Assembly (NCBI GenBank): GCA_963922205.1 | Contig: CAWUHX010000255.1 | Coordinates: 372,001-436,000, forward strand | DNA: 64,000 nt | From: Romanomermis culicivorax | Taxonomy: Eukaryota; Nematoda; Enoplea; Mermithida; Mermithidae | Direction of reading: 5' to 3' | Program-made: the position numbers and the translations under genes | The notes under the pieces: model-generated | The model's database searches: none | Seen by the model: the letters and a program-made list of their open reading frames with translations, nothing else | What the model was told of the DNA's origin: nothing | In this document: piece after piece, positions 23,603 to 35,761 of the stretch | Layout of the letters: every line of letters starts with the position of its first letter | Numbering within the stretch: position 1 is the stretch's first letter

Positions 23603-26063
23603 ATTGTGTCATTTTCTTTAGTTCTTCTCCACTGACATTGATGGTTCCATCAGTTTGCAGGCCACATTCCATATAGTCAGTCTTCTTGATATTCAGCCTC
23701 AATCCATTCTCATCTAGTTGGTTGCTCCATTGCTGCATTTGGTGCTGGAGTTCTTGCTGTTCTTCATCCGCCAGATGGACCTCATCGGGATAAAGTAGTA
23801 ACCACGGGTGTGGTGTTCAGAGGTCAGCTGTCACCATGTCTATGCAGAGGACAAAGAGCAGGGGTGAGAGAGCCGACCCCTGGTGAATGCCAAAATTGAT
23901 GTCAAAAGGTGGTCAAGTGCCCATAGGGCACCTGACAGCACTAGTGGCACTATGGTACATCAGCTTGACCCATTGGACATAGGTCTTGGGAACATTGTGT
24001 GATCAGGGTGTGCCAAATGAGTTCATGAGGGATCCGGTCGAATGCCTTTTCCAGGTCCAGAAAGGCCATTATGAACTGGTTTGTTCTTTTCCCAGTGCTC
24101 CTCCATGAGCAGCCTGACAGCATGGATGGTGTCTGTCATTCCACATCCCTTCACAAAGCCACACTGGTTTGGCATGATATTGATAATCTTGCAGAGCCTC
24201 GCATCAAGGACCCTCTCAAAGATCTTCATCACATGGCAGAGGAGGCTGATTGGCCAGTAATTGGAGCACTCCAGAACATAACCTTTGCACTTCCATATTG
24301 GCACCATGATACTGTTTGTCCAAACTGGCAAGACTGTGGCATCTTCAGTGATGTGGTTGAAGAGGCTGGCTAGAATGTTGGCTCTTCGATGACTGAGGAT
24401 CTTCCACACTTCGGTTGGGATGTCATCAGATCCAGTGACCTTGCCATTCTTCATCCTCTTAACTGCAGCTTCAACTTCTTCTGTGGTGATTAGCGGGATG
24501 GGTTCGGGGATTGGGTCCCCACTTTGAATAGGCGGGTGGGGATATTCTTCATTGCAGATATATGAGAAGTAGTCCCTCCATCATTTGAGAATGGCATGAG
24601 GATCCTGTAGAACCTGGTGGCTATCGTCTTTGATGTGCTTGACTTGGCAATAATCCTATGTTGCTCGGTGTGGTCTACTGGCCAGGTGGTAGATCATGTT
24701 TGATCCTTCAGGCTTGTCCAGCTCTTCCTACAGTCAGTCAAAGTGTGCAGCCTTTGCCACTGCCACTGCTCATTTCGCTGCCGATTTGAGGTCCTTGTAC
24801 TGTTGATAGTCACCATCAGTGTGAGAATTGTGCCACGCCTTTAATGCCAGCTTATTTTCCTTGACTGCCACTTGTACTTATTCATTCCACCACCATATTT
24901 GCTTATCAATAAATTTCTTCCCTGGTCTTGATTAACCGAGAACATCGCGTGCCACCTGGTGAATCTGGCTGACCATGTCGTCCCAGATAGCTATGGCCTG
25001 CTGGTTGGGGTCCACATCAATCCTATCAAGGCCAGCTGTCAACTGAGCCTTGCGTTCATGGAGGTCCCACCATTTGATCTTTTTTGCTGTCATGGTTCAC
25101 CGTATCTGCTTCTGCCCAAGGTCAAGCTGGATATTCATGACAAGTAGCTGGTGTTGTGGGCCAATGTGCTCTGATGGAATCACTTTTGTGTTGACCACCA
25201 ATTTGAGGTCTCGTCAATGTAGCAGCAACCAGAAGTCAATTTGGGTTGCTCTTCCACTGCTCATGTAGGTGATTAGGTGGGCTGGTTGCTTGTTAAAGAA
25301 GGTGTTGGCAATGATGAGGTGGTGTGCTTCAGTGCAGTCCAAGATGTGATTGCCATCGTCATTGCAAATGCCAAAGCCTTGGCCTGCACTGCATTTAGGC
25401 GTCTCTCATCGCTTCAACATGGCCATTGAGGTCTCCTCCAATCACCAGATGTTCGTTGGGTTTAAGTGAATGTATGTGGGTATTGAGGCTCTCCCGAAAT
25501 TCGTCTTTCTCGTTGTCAGTGCAGTTGGTCTGCGGGGCGTAACAGGAGATGACTCAGAGAGCAACTGCACCAGAGTCAATCATGAGTGACATAAGCCGCT
25601 CTGACACCCAGCTGACTTCGACGATGCTATTTCTGAGCCTCTCACTGACCGCTATGCCAACACTGCTTTGTGTTGCTTGTTCACCATTGTAGAATAACTT
25701 GGAACCTTCGCCGATTTCTTTGGCTTTGGTACCCTTCCATTTTGTCTCCTGGACGCATGCGATATTGATGCGGCAAGCCTTGAGGGCGTCACCCAGCACG
25801 CGTCTCCGTCTGGTCATTGTCCCGAGTTGATTATGCCAAGTCGCAGTTGGACTAGTTTCTTTAACCCGCCTCGTCCAATGGTGGGTAGCCCTCGCCCATT
25901 TCTCACGTCGCTCAGGCGAGGATGGGGTGCGTCGGCTGTGGGGGACGCCCTAGCTTTATGACCAAAATTTTTATTTGACAATCCAACCAGTGCATCACTC
26001 CGTCTGTCATTGGATCCCGCCTCCTTTTTCAGCCAGGTTTGGGACCGTCCTTGGCGGAGTTAC
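23603..26063 (-). pseudogene. duplicated RTE fragment (endonuclease and RT without the 3' end)
   Basis: Same sequence as 13957-16417 at +9646. The RTE 3' portion present at 9175-9770 is missing here because the left neighbour is the hybrid TIR element. Only one of the two 16-bp target duplicates (26064-26079) accompanies it. Confidence 0.9.
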
Positions 26064-26079
26064 ATGATGAAATTAAAAC

Positions 26080-29026
26080 GAATTTCAGAAAATTCTATTT
26101 TCTTTGGTTTTAAGAATTTTCCATGCTAGTTACAGAGCATCGAAAAAATGTGTTCAAAATAAGAATCATAATATTTTTATTATAGCAGCATTACAAAAGG
26201 GAACAAAGAACATGAGAAAAATAAATGAAAAAAGCCAATAGTGGGCAGTTTACAGTTAAATCACATACTATACATTGGATATCAGAATTTCATATTTTGT
26301 TGTGCATGGTCAAAAAAGCTAATGAATTTACATTTGCCCGAAATCAATTTTTTATAAAACTTTAAATACCCGGTAGTCATTGACGGAAACTATATACGTG
26401 AGGGTTTGTTTCAAATGTTGACTTTTCTGGTTATAAAAGATAATTTTTTCGGCATCACTTTTACGAGTAGTTTCAAGTTGTTTTCTGATCTTGTGGTCGA
26501 CTTCATGATGACGATATAGTTTCAGAATAGCGATTCTCTTAGGATAAAAATAATTTTGAAGGTTTATGATACGCTTTGAGAAATATTTTTGTACTTCGTC
26601 AACCGTTAGTTAATCACAGATTTAGTTGAAATTTTGATGAGAATTTAATCACTAGATTCAGATTACATTACGTTTTAGATACATAAAACTTACCTAGAGT
26701 AGAAATAAAATAGGTACTAAAACCTTCCTGGAGATACATATGAGTACACTACTTGAAACGCTAATGTTACTGATAAGTATCAATCATTCTAACTTGTAGG
26801 CAAACAGCACCTTATGTAAGCTTCTTTCAGCAGAAACGTGTTTTAAAAATATCCTTCCTATTTGGGGAAAAATTTGGGTGCCTTACAGTTGGGTGCCTTA
26901 CAGTGGATGAGTGCCTTACAGTGGATGCTCCATAATTGTGTAAAGCATCTGTTTTTTTCTACACTGCACTTTTTTGTGCCAACGGTGGCAAAAAAGTTTG
27001 ATATCTAGTCGATGTTTTTGGTTTTGCAGTTTGCTGACGGCATTACCTGGCTGATGGAAAACATCAGCACATTGCTCAGGTCTATGGCACACACATTTTT
27101 ACCATTTTATGTAACAATTATTGAATTGTGCTCCGAGGAAATTCTAGAAAAAAGACCTGGAAAACCTCGAAGTCAGAATAGCTTTTAGAAAAACCTCTGA
27201 ACACCTTGCCTCAGGCGTTTAATAGAAGTGTTATGTGCAGATGTTGTATTACATACAAGTTATATATTGTGTAATGTCGTCTGTTACACATGGAGCATAC
27301 AGAGTTGTTGTCATTCAACCGGTTCATAAACATGTTATTTTTGATTAACAAAATCTTGTAATAATGGAATTACGTGTCGTGTTTTAATATTTGAAGTATG
27401 TAAAAAAGTGAATCATCGATTACCTAAAAATGGCGTGGTGTCTAATGATTATTGAAAAAAATTTAGGACCGTCAAACCAGAGTTCGCCCAGGGCCGCTAA
27501 AACCTGAAGAACGCCCTGGATATATTCGATATTACATTGATATTTGATATATTGCTGTTTTATATATTGATATTTTACGTATTGATATTTGATAGATTGA
27601 TATTTGATATTTGATATTATTTGTCATTATTCAGATATTATTCGATGCCAGAATTTTTTGCAGTTTCAGTTTAACCAGTTGTGCAAAGGTTTTCGATCAT
27701 GGGGAATTCAATGGACGCAGTCACTTTACATAAAAAAAATTGTCCTGCGTGTAAGCGAACGTATTTCCGCGAATTTTATGTAGGGGTTTTCGACCGCGGG
27801 GAATTCAATGAATGGAGTCACCTTACACAAAAATTTTATACCGAGTCTAAAAACGTATTTTCGTGATTCTTTGATGGAAGGAGTTTTCGATCGGGAGTTA
27901 TTCAATGGATGCGGTCACTTTACACAAAAAATTATCTCGTGTGTAAACAAACGTAATTCCGCTTTTTTGGTAGACCATGGGGAATTCAATGGATACGGTA
28001 ATTTTACATAAAAAATTATCATGCGTGTGAACAAATGTATTTCTACAATTTTTTGGGGGAAGACATTGTCGACCATGAAGAATTCAACGGACGCTTTACA
28101 TTCAAAATTGTCCTGGGTGTAAAAAAATTACTTTTGCAATTTTTTTGGGTTGAGGGATTTTCGATCATGGGGACTTCAATGAATATAGTCACTTTGCACG
28201 TTGTTTACAATGTGTTTTAAGCCCTACACAGTTTACACATCTTTTACTTTTATGGAAAGTGAGAATTCGTAGCTCTGAGATTGTTTCTTTGATGTGAAGA
28301 TAGCCAAATTTAAAACTTCAGTTTGCTTAAATGAAAGTTTTCATGCGTGGTCAGCGCCCACTAAAAAGAGGTAGAAAGTTGATTGGAAAGTGCCCGGACA
28401 AGGCAGAAAAAGGGAAATATATTTGCTTGGATAGTTGCCTGTAGAAAAAGGGCTGGACTAGGTTTTTGGGAACTACGGTGGGAGATTAAAAAATCTAGTT
28501 TTCTAATATTGGATTTTCATTCTTTCTGATTAAAAAATTTTCCATGTCTTTGAAAAAGTATATTCTGCAGCTGAATGCATCAAAAAACCTTCCAATCATA
28601 CATCTTCAGCTCCAAAATTTTGAGGAGGGAGTGGACACCGGGTTTTTGACGTTTTTTGAGACAAAAAACCAATAAATTTGGACAAAAAATTTCTTAACGT
28701 GGAAAATTTTCCGATTCTATAACTCTGGTAGCATGTGCCCCATATCCCTCTTCCCCTTCGCACATGTGTGCTTCTAACTGCCTATAAATTTTTCACTAAA
28801 TATATTGTCCATAAAACAGGAATCAACAGTGGGAAGTAAACAAATACAATCCATCTCAGTTTTTGGCAGAAAGAGTTATAGCACAAAGTCTTCTTCGACC
28901 CAAATCACTTTTGTGAACCAATGTCAAGCATAAAAATTGTGCAGACGAGGAAAAATCTGCAATTGTGTCAATGTTAATATACGGCCCATATATTATATTA
29001 TAGGCCTGGCAAAATCAGGAGCTTTT
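26080..29026. other. non-coding spacer, copy 2
   Basis: Repeats 16434-19380 at +9646, including the TTGATAT tract (27521-27631), the minisatellite (27686-28196) and the inverted-repeat arm (28381-28576). No gene seen. Confidence 0.75.
27686..28196 (+). repeat. minisatellite, ~95-bp unit, duplicate array
   Basis: Copy of the array at 18040-18550. The two arrays have the same unit variants, as expected for a recent large duplication. Confidence 0.8.
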
Positions 29027-32000
29027 GACACGATTTCTGAGAGATTCTACCTTTTTTTACATAGGCCTATGATAAGTTGAAAATTAATCATACCTCAAAA
29101 TCAGATATTTTGGGTAGTTTCGTGCGCTGAGTTCCATGGTACCATTCGTTTATCTTATAAAGAAAAATTCGCGCCGCTACAGTATGCCAAAGTTTGAAAA
29201 TTGATGATTTTTTTGCATTTTTCAGTGGTCTTACTATCCAAGCGATATTTCATGATTGGATTGATCTTACTTGATGAATGAATATTCATTTTACAGAGGA
29301 GAGAATAAGCTCTCTTCTGATGTAACATTTACAGTAAACGATTGCATATTACACTTTTTAATAGAGTTTAAAGTGTCAAAAACGAGCCATCAAAATTGAA
29401 AAAATTTTGTTTTGGGCACTCCCGAGCACCTTCCCATTGGAAGCCGCAGAATTTTATTTTCTTATATTGTAGTTCATGCATTTTTACTGCTTTGGTTAAA
29501 TTTTCATCAAAATTTTTGTACCGTTTTGGGAGCTGCACTGCTCTGAAGAAGGCATACTTATGAAAATTCCATAAAAATCATCGTATTTGCCGGGTGGCCC
29601 TTGTCTACACCTTGGGATATATTTATTACCTGTACTGCAGAATTATCAAACAAATAACAGACTATAGTTTGATGTATTAATTGTTTCACAAGCAGACATT
29701 TTACACTCTGCAAGAAAGTTTGAACAGTCAAAAAGTAGAAGCGAAAATGAAGAAAAATCCTGATTTGAGGCACTTCTGAGCATCTTCACCGACCATGCCC
29801 CAGAATTTTATCTTTTTATTCTACTGTTCACACATTTCTACAGTAGATGTGAGAGCAGCATAGCGATTCGAATACCCCTGAAGAGCTACATAGATCCAAA
29901 GAAAGCAAATCCTGAAAATCGCTCAAAAATCAATTTTTTTGCATTTTTGTGTTTTTATGGAGTAGGTTCATTATATCAATACTGGAACCGGAAAAACATC
30001 AAAAAGACCACAATGTTTCAGACATGTTGTAGAAAAACAGTGATTTATGATTCTAACTGCATTTTCATCTACTTGATGAATTTTGTTTAATTCTGTTGAG
30101 TCACTGATCTAAAATGATGATACAAGCACCCAGTCCCCAATCAATTTTCACCAAGCTGATTCAAGTCACTGATCCAAAAGGATGATACAAGCCCCCCGCC
30201 TAATCAAGCCTCACAAAGTCTATGTCATTCACCTGAAAAAGAAAAATTATAAAGCCCGCTGTGTGAACAGCAGGTTGATACCTCTATTTGCAAGTCATTT
30301 CACGTTTGTCATATACATTTAGGGACATGATCCATCTTCAAGGCTTGAAGATGTGCAACATATGGAAAGAATCTCATGAGCAAATCACTAATCTAAATCA
30401 GCACTGACGATTTTTTTCTACTCAAACAGCAAATCTTGGAAAAATTTTTGTTAGAAGGCTTATTCGAAAAGAAATGAGTACTTTGTGTTATCTACAAAAA
30501 TTTCAATATGGAAATACTGTAATTACCAATAGCATTGCACAGCTAACATAAGCAGCAAATTGTTTACTGAAAACTAAAATATTTTCTTATTGCGCTTGGT
30601 AATTTCTTTTTAGTCGGTCATACATACATACAAGAATCGACACAAATGAATTTTGTTTTCCTTACCTTTAGGGTATTATTAGCTATATTAGCTTTGCTGA
30701 CATCTATCATAATATAAAGTAAAAAATAGTTGGTCAAGTTGATATGTCATGAAAGATCGGATCATGATCTGACAATAGTTTCCTGTTACCTGGTCCACTA
30801 ACACACTCTATTTATTTAGAAATGATCGAAGCAGTGGTCACAGTTTGAGCAAACAGAACCTTACTAGAGATTATAAAATCAATTTCAAAAATTTTGAAAT
30901 GTTTAGAAAAGAAAGAGTGATCATCAAGGAGCCTGTTTCATGAAGGAAAAGTTTACTGAATAAACTCAAAGAGTCTTCCATAATTTTCAACAAAATTTTG
31001 GCTCCAACCCTGCTCCGATCATTTCAAAAAGAATGCAGTACACTGACACGCCGGATATATTCTTATCATGTGTTTTCATTGATATTTTTTCATCAGACAA
31101 ACTTCAGGGATGTATTCGGCTCAATTCTGATCTAAAATTTACTGCAATAGGAACTGTAGGAGACCACTTCTCAACTTTAACGACTTTCAATTGGCTGTTA
31201 GTGGCATGTTGGCATCATACAAATACATAGGGGGTGCCATCATTTAAGAAAAATTAATTATGATCCTACAATAAACTGCACAGTACTAATGTTGTAGGTT
31301 ACCCTGAAATGAGCAATATAAGTATACAAATCTGGGCCTTAAAATAGACAGAGTTTCTGCAAATTTAAAAAAAAATTGTAAAAATAGGCAATGACATCCC
31401 CTTGAATTTTGAGAACTGTTGAGCCTAAAACGTAGATATTTTGTAGATGTGCATGGGGCCAAAGTGAATTTTGAATTTTCAATGACATGAGGATGTCATT
31501 GCAACAAAACTTTGCCTTATGACATTTAAAACCAAGCTGTTGCCACTTGATCAGCATCAAAAGGAGAATATACACTATTTCACTCATATAATGTTAATGT
31601 TATTGTAAAATTTTGAAAATGTCAGATTATTAGCCGCACTCATAAATTTACCAATGAAACTTGACCCCAATTACACATACAAAATATCTAGATTTTGGGC
31701 CCAACAGTTTTTGAGATCCCAGGAGCGTTTTTGCCTTTTTTCGCATGTTTTTTTGAATTTGCAGAGACCCTGTTGATTTTAAGGCTGGGGTTCCTATACT
31801 TCTGTTGCTCCATTCAGGGTATGCTACATCTTTGGTACAGTGCAGATTGTTGTAAGATTAAAAGACAATTTCCTTATATGATGGCCATACATCTATGGTT
31901 GGCACACGTCCTTTTATCTTTTCACTCTAATATGTTTAGATCAACAGACACAAAATTTATTCTGCTTAGTTCTGATTTGAAGATTACTGCAACAACTCGC

Positions 32001-33237
32001 ACAGTGAGCGTCATGATTAATCTTTTTCAGGTGAATGACATAGACCTTGTGAGGTTTGTGCTTGTATCATCCTTTCAGGTGCTTGTATCATCTTTTTAGA
32101 TAAGTGACTTGAATCAGTTTGGTGAAAATTGATTGGGCATAGGGCTGCTTCTATCGTCTTTTTAGATCAGTGACTCAACAGAATTAAACAAAATTCATCA
32201 AGTAGATGAAAATGCAGTTAGAATCATAAATCACTGTTTTTCTACAACATGTCTGAAACATTGTGGTCTTTTTGATGTTTTTCCGGTTCCAGTATTGATA
32301 TAATGAACCTACTCCATAAAAACACAAAAATGCAAAAAAATTGATTTTTGAGCGATTTTCAGGATTTGCTTTCTTTGGATCTATGTAGCTCTTCAGGGGT
32401 ATTCGAATCGCTATGCTGCTTTCACATTTACTGTAGAAATGTGTGAACAGTAGAATAAAAAGATAAAATTCTGGGGCATGGTCAGTGAAGATGCTCAGAA
32501 GTGCCTCAAATCAGGATTTTTCTTTATTTTCGCTTCTACTTTTTGACTGTTCAAACTTTCTTGCAGAGTGTAAAATGTTTGCTTGTGAAACAATTAATAC
32601 ATCAAACTATAGTCTGTTAGTTGTTTGATAATTCTGCAGTACAGGTAATAAATATATCTCAAGGTGTAGACAAGGGCCACCCGGCAAATACAATGATTTT
32701 TATGGAATTTTCATAAGTATGCCTTCTTCAGAGCAGTGCAGCTCCCAAAACGGTACAAAAATTTTGATGAAAATTTAACCAAAGCAGTAAAAATGCATGA
32801 GCTACAATATAAGAAAATAAAATTCTGCGGCTTCCAATGGGAAGGTGCTCGGGAGTGCCCATAAACAAAATTTTTTCAATTTTGATGGCTCGTTTTTGAC
32901 ACTTTAAACTCTATTAAAAAGTGTAATATGCAATCGTTTACTGTAAATGTTACATCAGAAGAGAGCTTATTCTCTCCTCTGTAAAATGAATATTCATTCA
33001 TCAAGTAAGATCAATCCGATCATGAAATATAGCTTGGATAGTAAGACCACTGAAAAATGCAAAAAAATCATCAATTTTCAAACTTTGGCATACTGTAGCG
33101 GCGCGAATTTTCGTTTATAAGCAAAATGAATGGTACCATGGAACTCAGCGCACGAAACTACCCAAGATATCTGATTTTGAGGTATGATTAATTTTCAACT
33201 TATCATAGGGAAAGCAGAACTTCTCAGAAATCGTGTC
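29027..33237. mobile_element. long-TIR DNA element, copy 3
   Basis: GACACG...CGTGTC ends, two ~1.2-kb inverted arms and a non-coding core as in copy 1, with scattered differences from it (for example CATTTTGGGCACTCC against CATTTATGGGCATTCC on the left arm). Flanks are GGAGCTTTT on the left and TTAAAGGCA on the right, with no target duplication. Read from the other strand the site is TTTAA^AAAAG, close to the TTAA^ATTG of copy 1. Confidence 0.85.
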
Positions 33238-33382
33238 TTAAAGGCATTTTTGTATATTTTGTCCTGTTAGCCCATTGGCAGATGCAGCCCAACGACTGTA
33301 ACCAGAAACCAGTTGCTCTAAAGGGTCTAAGCTCGAGCTCAAGATAATCTCGAACAAAAGGACGCTCACCTCAGTTTCAGCG

Positions 33383-33708
33383 ATTGCACTAACTTGTCGA
33401 TGATCTCAAGTGTGGTATAAAATCAACATCAGGATTATCCACGCATAATGTCGAGATTATCCCCAGCTCAAGCTGTCGAATTGCACTAACATTTTCTCAT
33501 AATTTTTTATGTCTAAAGCAAATTAATAAAGAAATGTCCGCAATTCTCGAACTCAAGCCTGAAAACTGTATTACTTAACCCTGAAGTGAGAATTGTTGGT
33601 GCAGCTGCAAGAAAATAATCTCGACACTGGAATCAGCTGAAACTGATGATTATCAATTTAATCTCGACGTCTAGATTATCCTCAAGCTGAGTTAGTGCAA
33701 TCAACCTC
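33383..33708. mobile_element. possible small TIR element
   Basis: Twelve-base inverted ends GATTGCACTAAC / GTTAGTGCAATC bracket ~325 bp with internal repeats of GAGATTATC and AATTGCACTAAC. No target duplication identified. Confidence 0.3.
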
Positions 33709-33939
33709 GGGTTTTGGTAGTGCTTAAGGACGACCTTTTAATCACAGGCATAAGTTGTAAAAAACAAAATGTCTATAATCTGTTCATCCATCTCTATATT
33801 TCAGCTAGAGGAAGAGGCACGATTTCGAATCAATCAGGAGCTAGAATTCTATTGATTTATCTTTTCTATACGTTTGAATGAAGTCAGCCACCAGCATGAT
33901 TGCATATAATTTTCATTCGGAAAAATTTTAGTGCAGTAG

Positions 33940-34155
33940 ACAATTCTAGGGGAAAGACAAAATGCACGTAGCTGTAGAATATACTTTTTCACAGACACGG
34001 AAAATTTTTTAATGAGAAAGAATGAAAGTCCAATATTACAAAACTGAATTTTTTATTCTCTCACCCAAGTTCCCAAAAACCTATAGTCCACCCTTTTTTC
34101 TAGTTTGGCAAATATCCAAGAAAGTATATTCTCCTTTTTCTGCCCCATATGTCTG
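33940..34155 (-). repeat. inverted partner of the segment at 18735-18930 and 28381-28576
   Basis: The complement of this stretch matches the earlier segment in order: GGCAGAAAAAGG, TTGGATA-TTGCC, AAAAAGGG-GGACTA, GGTTTTTGGGAACT, TTCATTCTTTCT, GAAAAAGTATATTCT. With long-TIR copy 3 lying between, it looks like the ends of an older element into which copy 3 inserted. Confidence 0.5.
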
Positions 34156-35044
34156 TACAAAAACGTAGAAAGGATCATGCGTCTCAAATTCCCAAAAATG
34201 TATTAGGGCACCCTATCGCGAAAATTTTTACTGTAAAGGGCTTTAAAGGGCTCAAAATTGTTCGAGTCTAGAAAATAAAAAATTCTATTGCGTACACTTT
34301 ATGCCTCAAGTCCAAACAGCAGTGTCCAAAATAGTAAAAATTGAGAAAGTTTTGTGATACATAACGAATTAAAATCCTTTAAAAATCCAGTCATTTTAGG
34401 TGGGAATCGAGATGTGGCCTTCGTGACTGGCCAGCCAAACAGCAGGGGTGACTTCAAACTCCTTGGCTGATTGGGTCAGCGGAATGTGTTGGATCCCACT
34501 CTAGTCATCTTTCAACACTGCATGGAACCCAATGACTCTGTTCATGTTGAAGCATTTATTTATAGAACCTGACTACTAATTCACCTATAGAATTGTTAGT
34601 ACTGCATTTTTGCAGGTTCACGTGCTATGGGTTATTGATCGTCCAATTTTGCATGATATTGATCTGTTAATTTTTCGATGAATACTTACTTGACTTTTCT
34701 CATTATGATTCCATATTTTATACTTATAGATTTACTCCAAAAAAATGAAGGAGAGCTTTATACTGTAGAAAAACGCCAAATTTGTTCGTGACAGAAACGT
34801 TAAAATCATAGAAAGGACGATATTTGTTCACTTTTAATGTAGACAGAACTGCGTTTGCAAAGTTTTGACAATTCAACAAGGTCATGGGAGATAATTTTCC
34901 GCTGTTCTGTTTACTGCTCGTAGACAAGAAATTTTATGTTTATAACAGTAATAAACTCTACTAATTTTTCCGTGTTGAAATTACTTTTGGGCTCGCTGTA
35001 TCTGTATCAGCTGCTGTATGCACCGATTATTTTAAAATTAATGG

Positions 35045-35048
35045 AGTA
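35045..35048 (+). repeat. target-site duplication AGTA, left
   Basis: AGTA precedes the 5' LTR and recurs immediately after the 3' LTR (49724-49727). Confidence 0.85.
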
Positions 35049-35665
35049 TGTTGGGCACCCTGTTGATGCCAATTTCGTGTGGGGAAATCGACATGCAAAT
35101 CGACGAAAAGGGACGACCAGCGGCGCAGACATTTGCATAGAATGGAGCGCCAAAGAAAGACGAAAAATGAAAGTGAAATCATTCTTCACTTATTATCGTT
35201 TTTTATTATATTTTTGGTATATTTTGCTGGCGTCCCCAAATATACATTTCCCAGCAACTTGTGTTTTTTATGAGTATTGCACTGTGGTATACCCACATTC
35301 TTTTTGCATATTTCGCCGGATTTATTGCTATACATATTCGTTTATTTGTTTAGATAATTCGCATCGACGAAGGCGGAGGGCCAGAGGCCCAGGCGCCGGC
35401 TTACATCAAGTAAGTTTTGGGAAACCCCTTTCGGGTTATACCCAAGTAAGTTTATCCCTGAGGGGATTCCTTGTCTCATCTAGGAGACTGCGGAGGTCTT
35501 TGGTAAGGCCCCCGTATTTAGAACAAAGTTTATCTTTGTTGTTGTAGGTCTGGGGACAAACGGACTGTTGCACAGATCACCGAGGCTTAGCCAAGGTATC
35601 AGTTCTAACAGGTCAGTTCAGACCCAATCTTTTCTTACGCCTCTTAAGGAAAGACCTGCACAACA
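35049..35665 (+). repeat. 5' LTR
   Basis: Starts TGTTGGGCACCC and ends CTGCACAACA. It contains two GTAAGT donor-like sites (35410 and 35446) that could feed spliced transcripts, and small hairpins such as GGGAAACCCC / GGGTTATACCC. Confidence 0.95.
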
Positions 35666-35667
35666 AG

Positions 35668-35684
35668 TGGTGGCTTTTAACTCC
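35668..35684 (+). promoter_or_regulatory. primer-binding site candidate
   Basis: TGGTGGCTTTTAACTCC begins two bases after the LTR and opens with the TGG expected opposite a tRNA CCA end. I cannot name the tRNA. Confidence 0.4.
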
Positions 35685-35761
35685 TTACCACGGAACTTCG
35701 TAGTCAGACTAGGAGAAAAGAAAATCCTCCAGGTTTCTACAGAAAGTTAGCAGGATTTAAA

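Larger units (their letters stand above)
21404..31049. repeat. 9646-bp tandem duplication, copy 2
   Basis: Second copy of 11758-21403. See findings for how the hybrid TIR element places the junction. Confidence 0.9.
33238..35044. other. anonymous DNA between the duplication and the gypsy element
   Basis: No gene recognised. 33383-33708 may be a small TIR element (GATTGCACTAAC near the left, GTTAGTGCAATC near the right, with CTCAAGCT-type blocks repeated inside). 33940-34155 is the inverted partner of 18735-18930. A short frame from 34936 runs into the LTR and is not convincing. Confidence 0.5.

Noticed and set aside
34936..35547. 203-codon frame spanning the 5' LTR edge
   Set aside because: It crosses the insertion boundary and the LTR part recurs in the 3' LTR. 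Not a gene.
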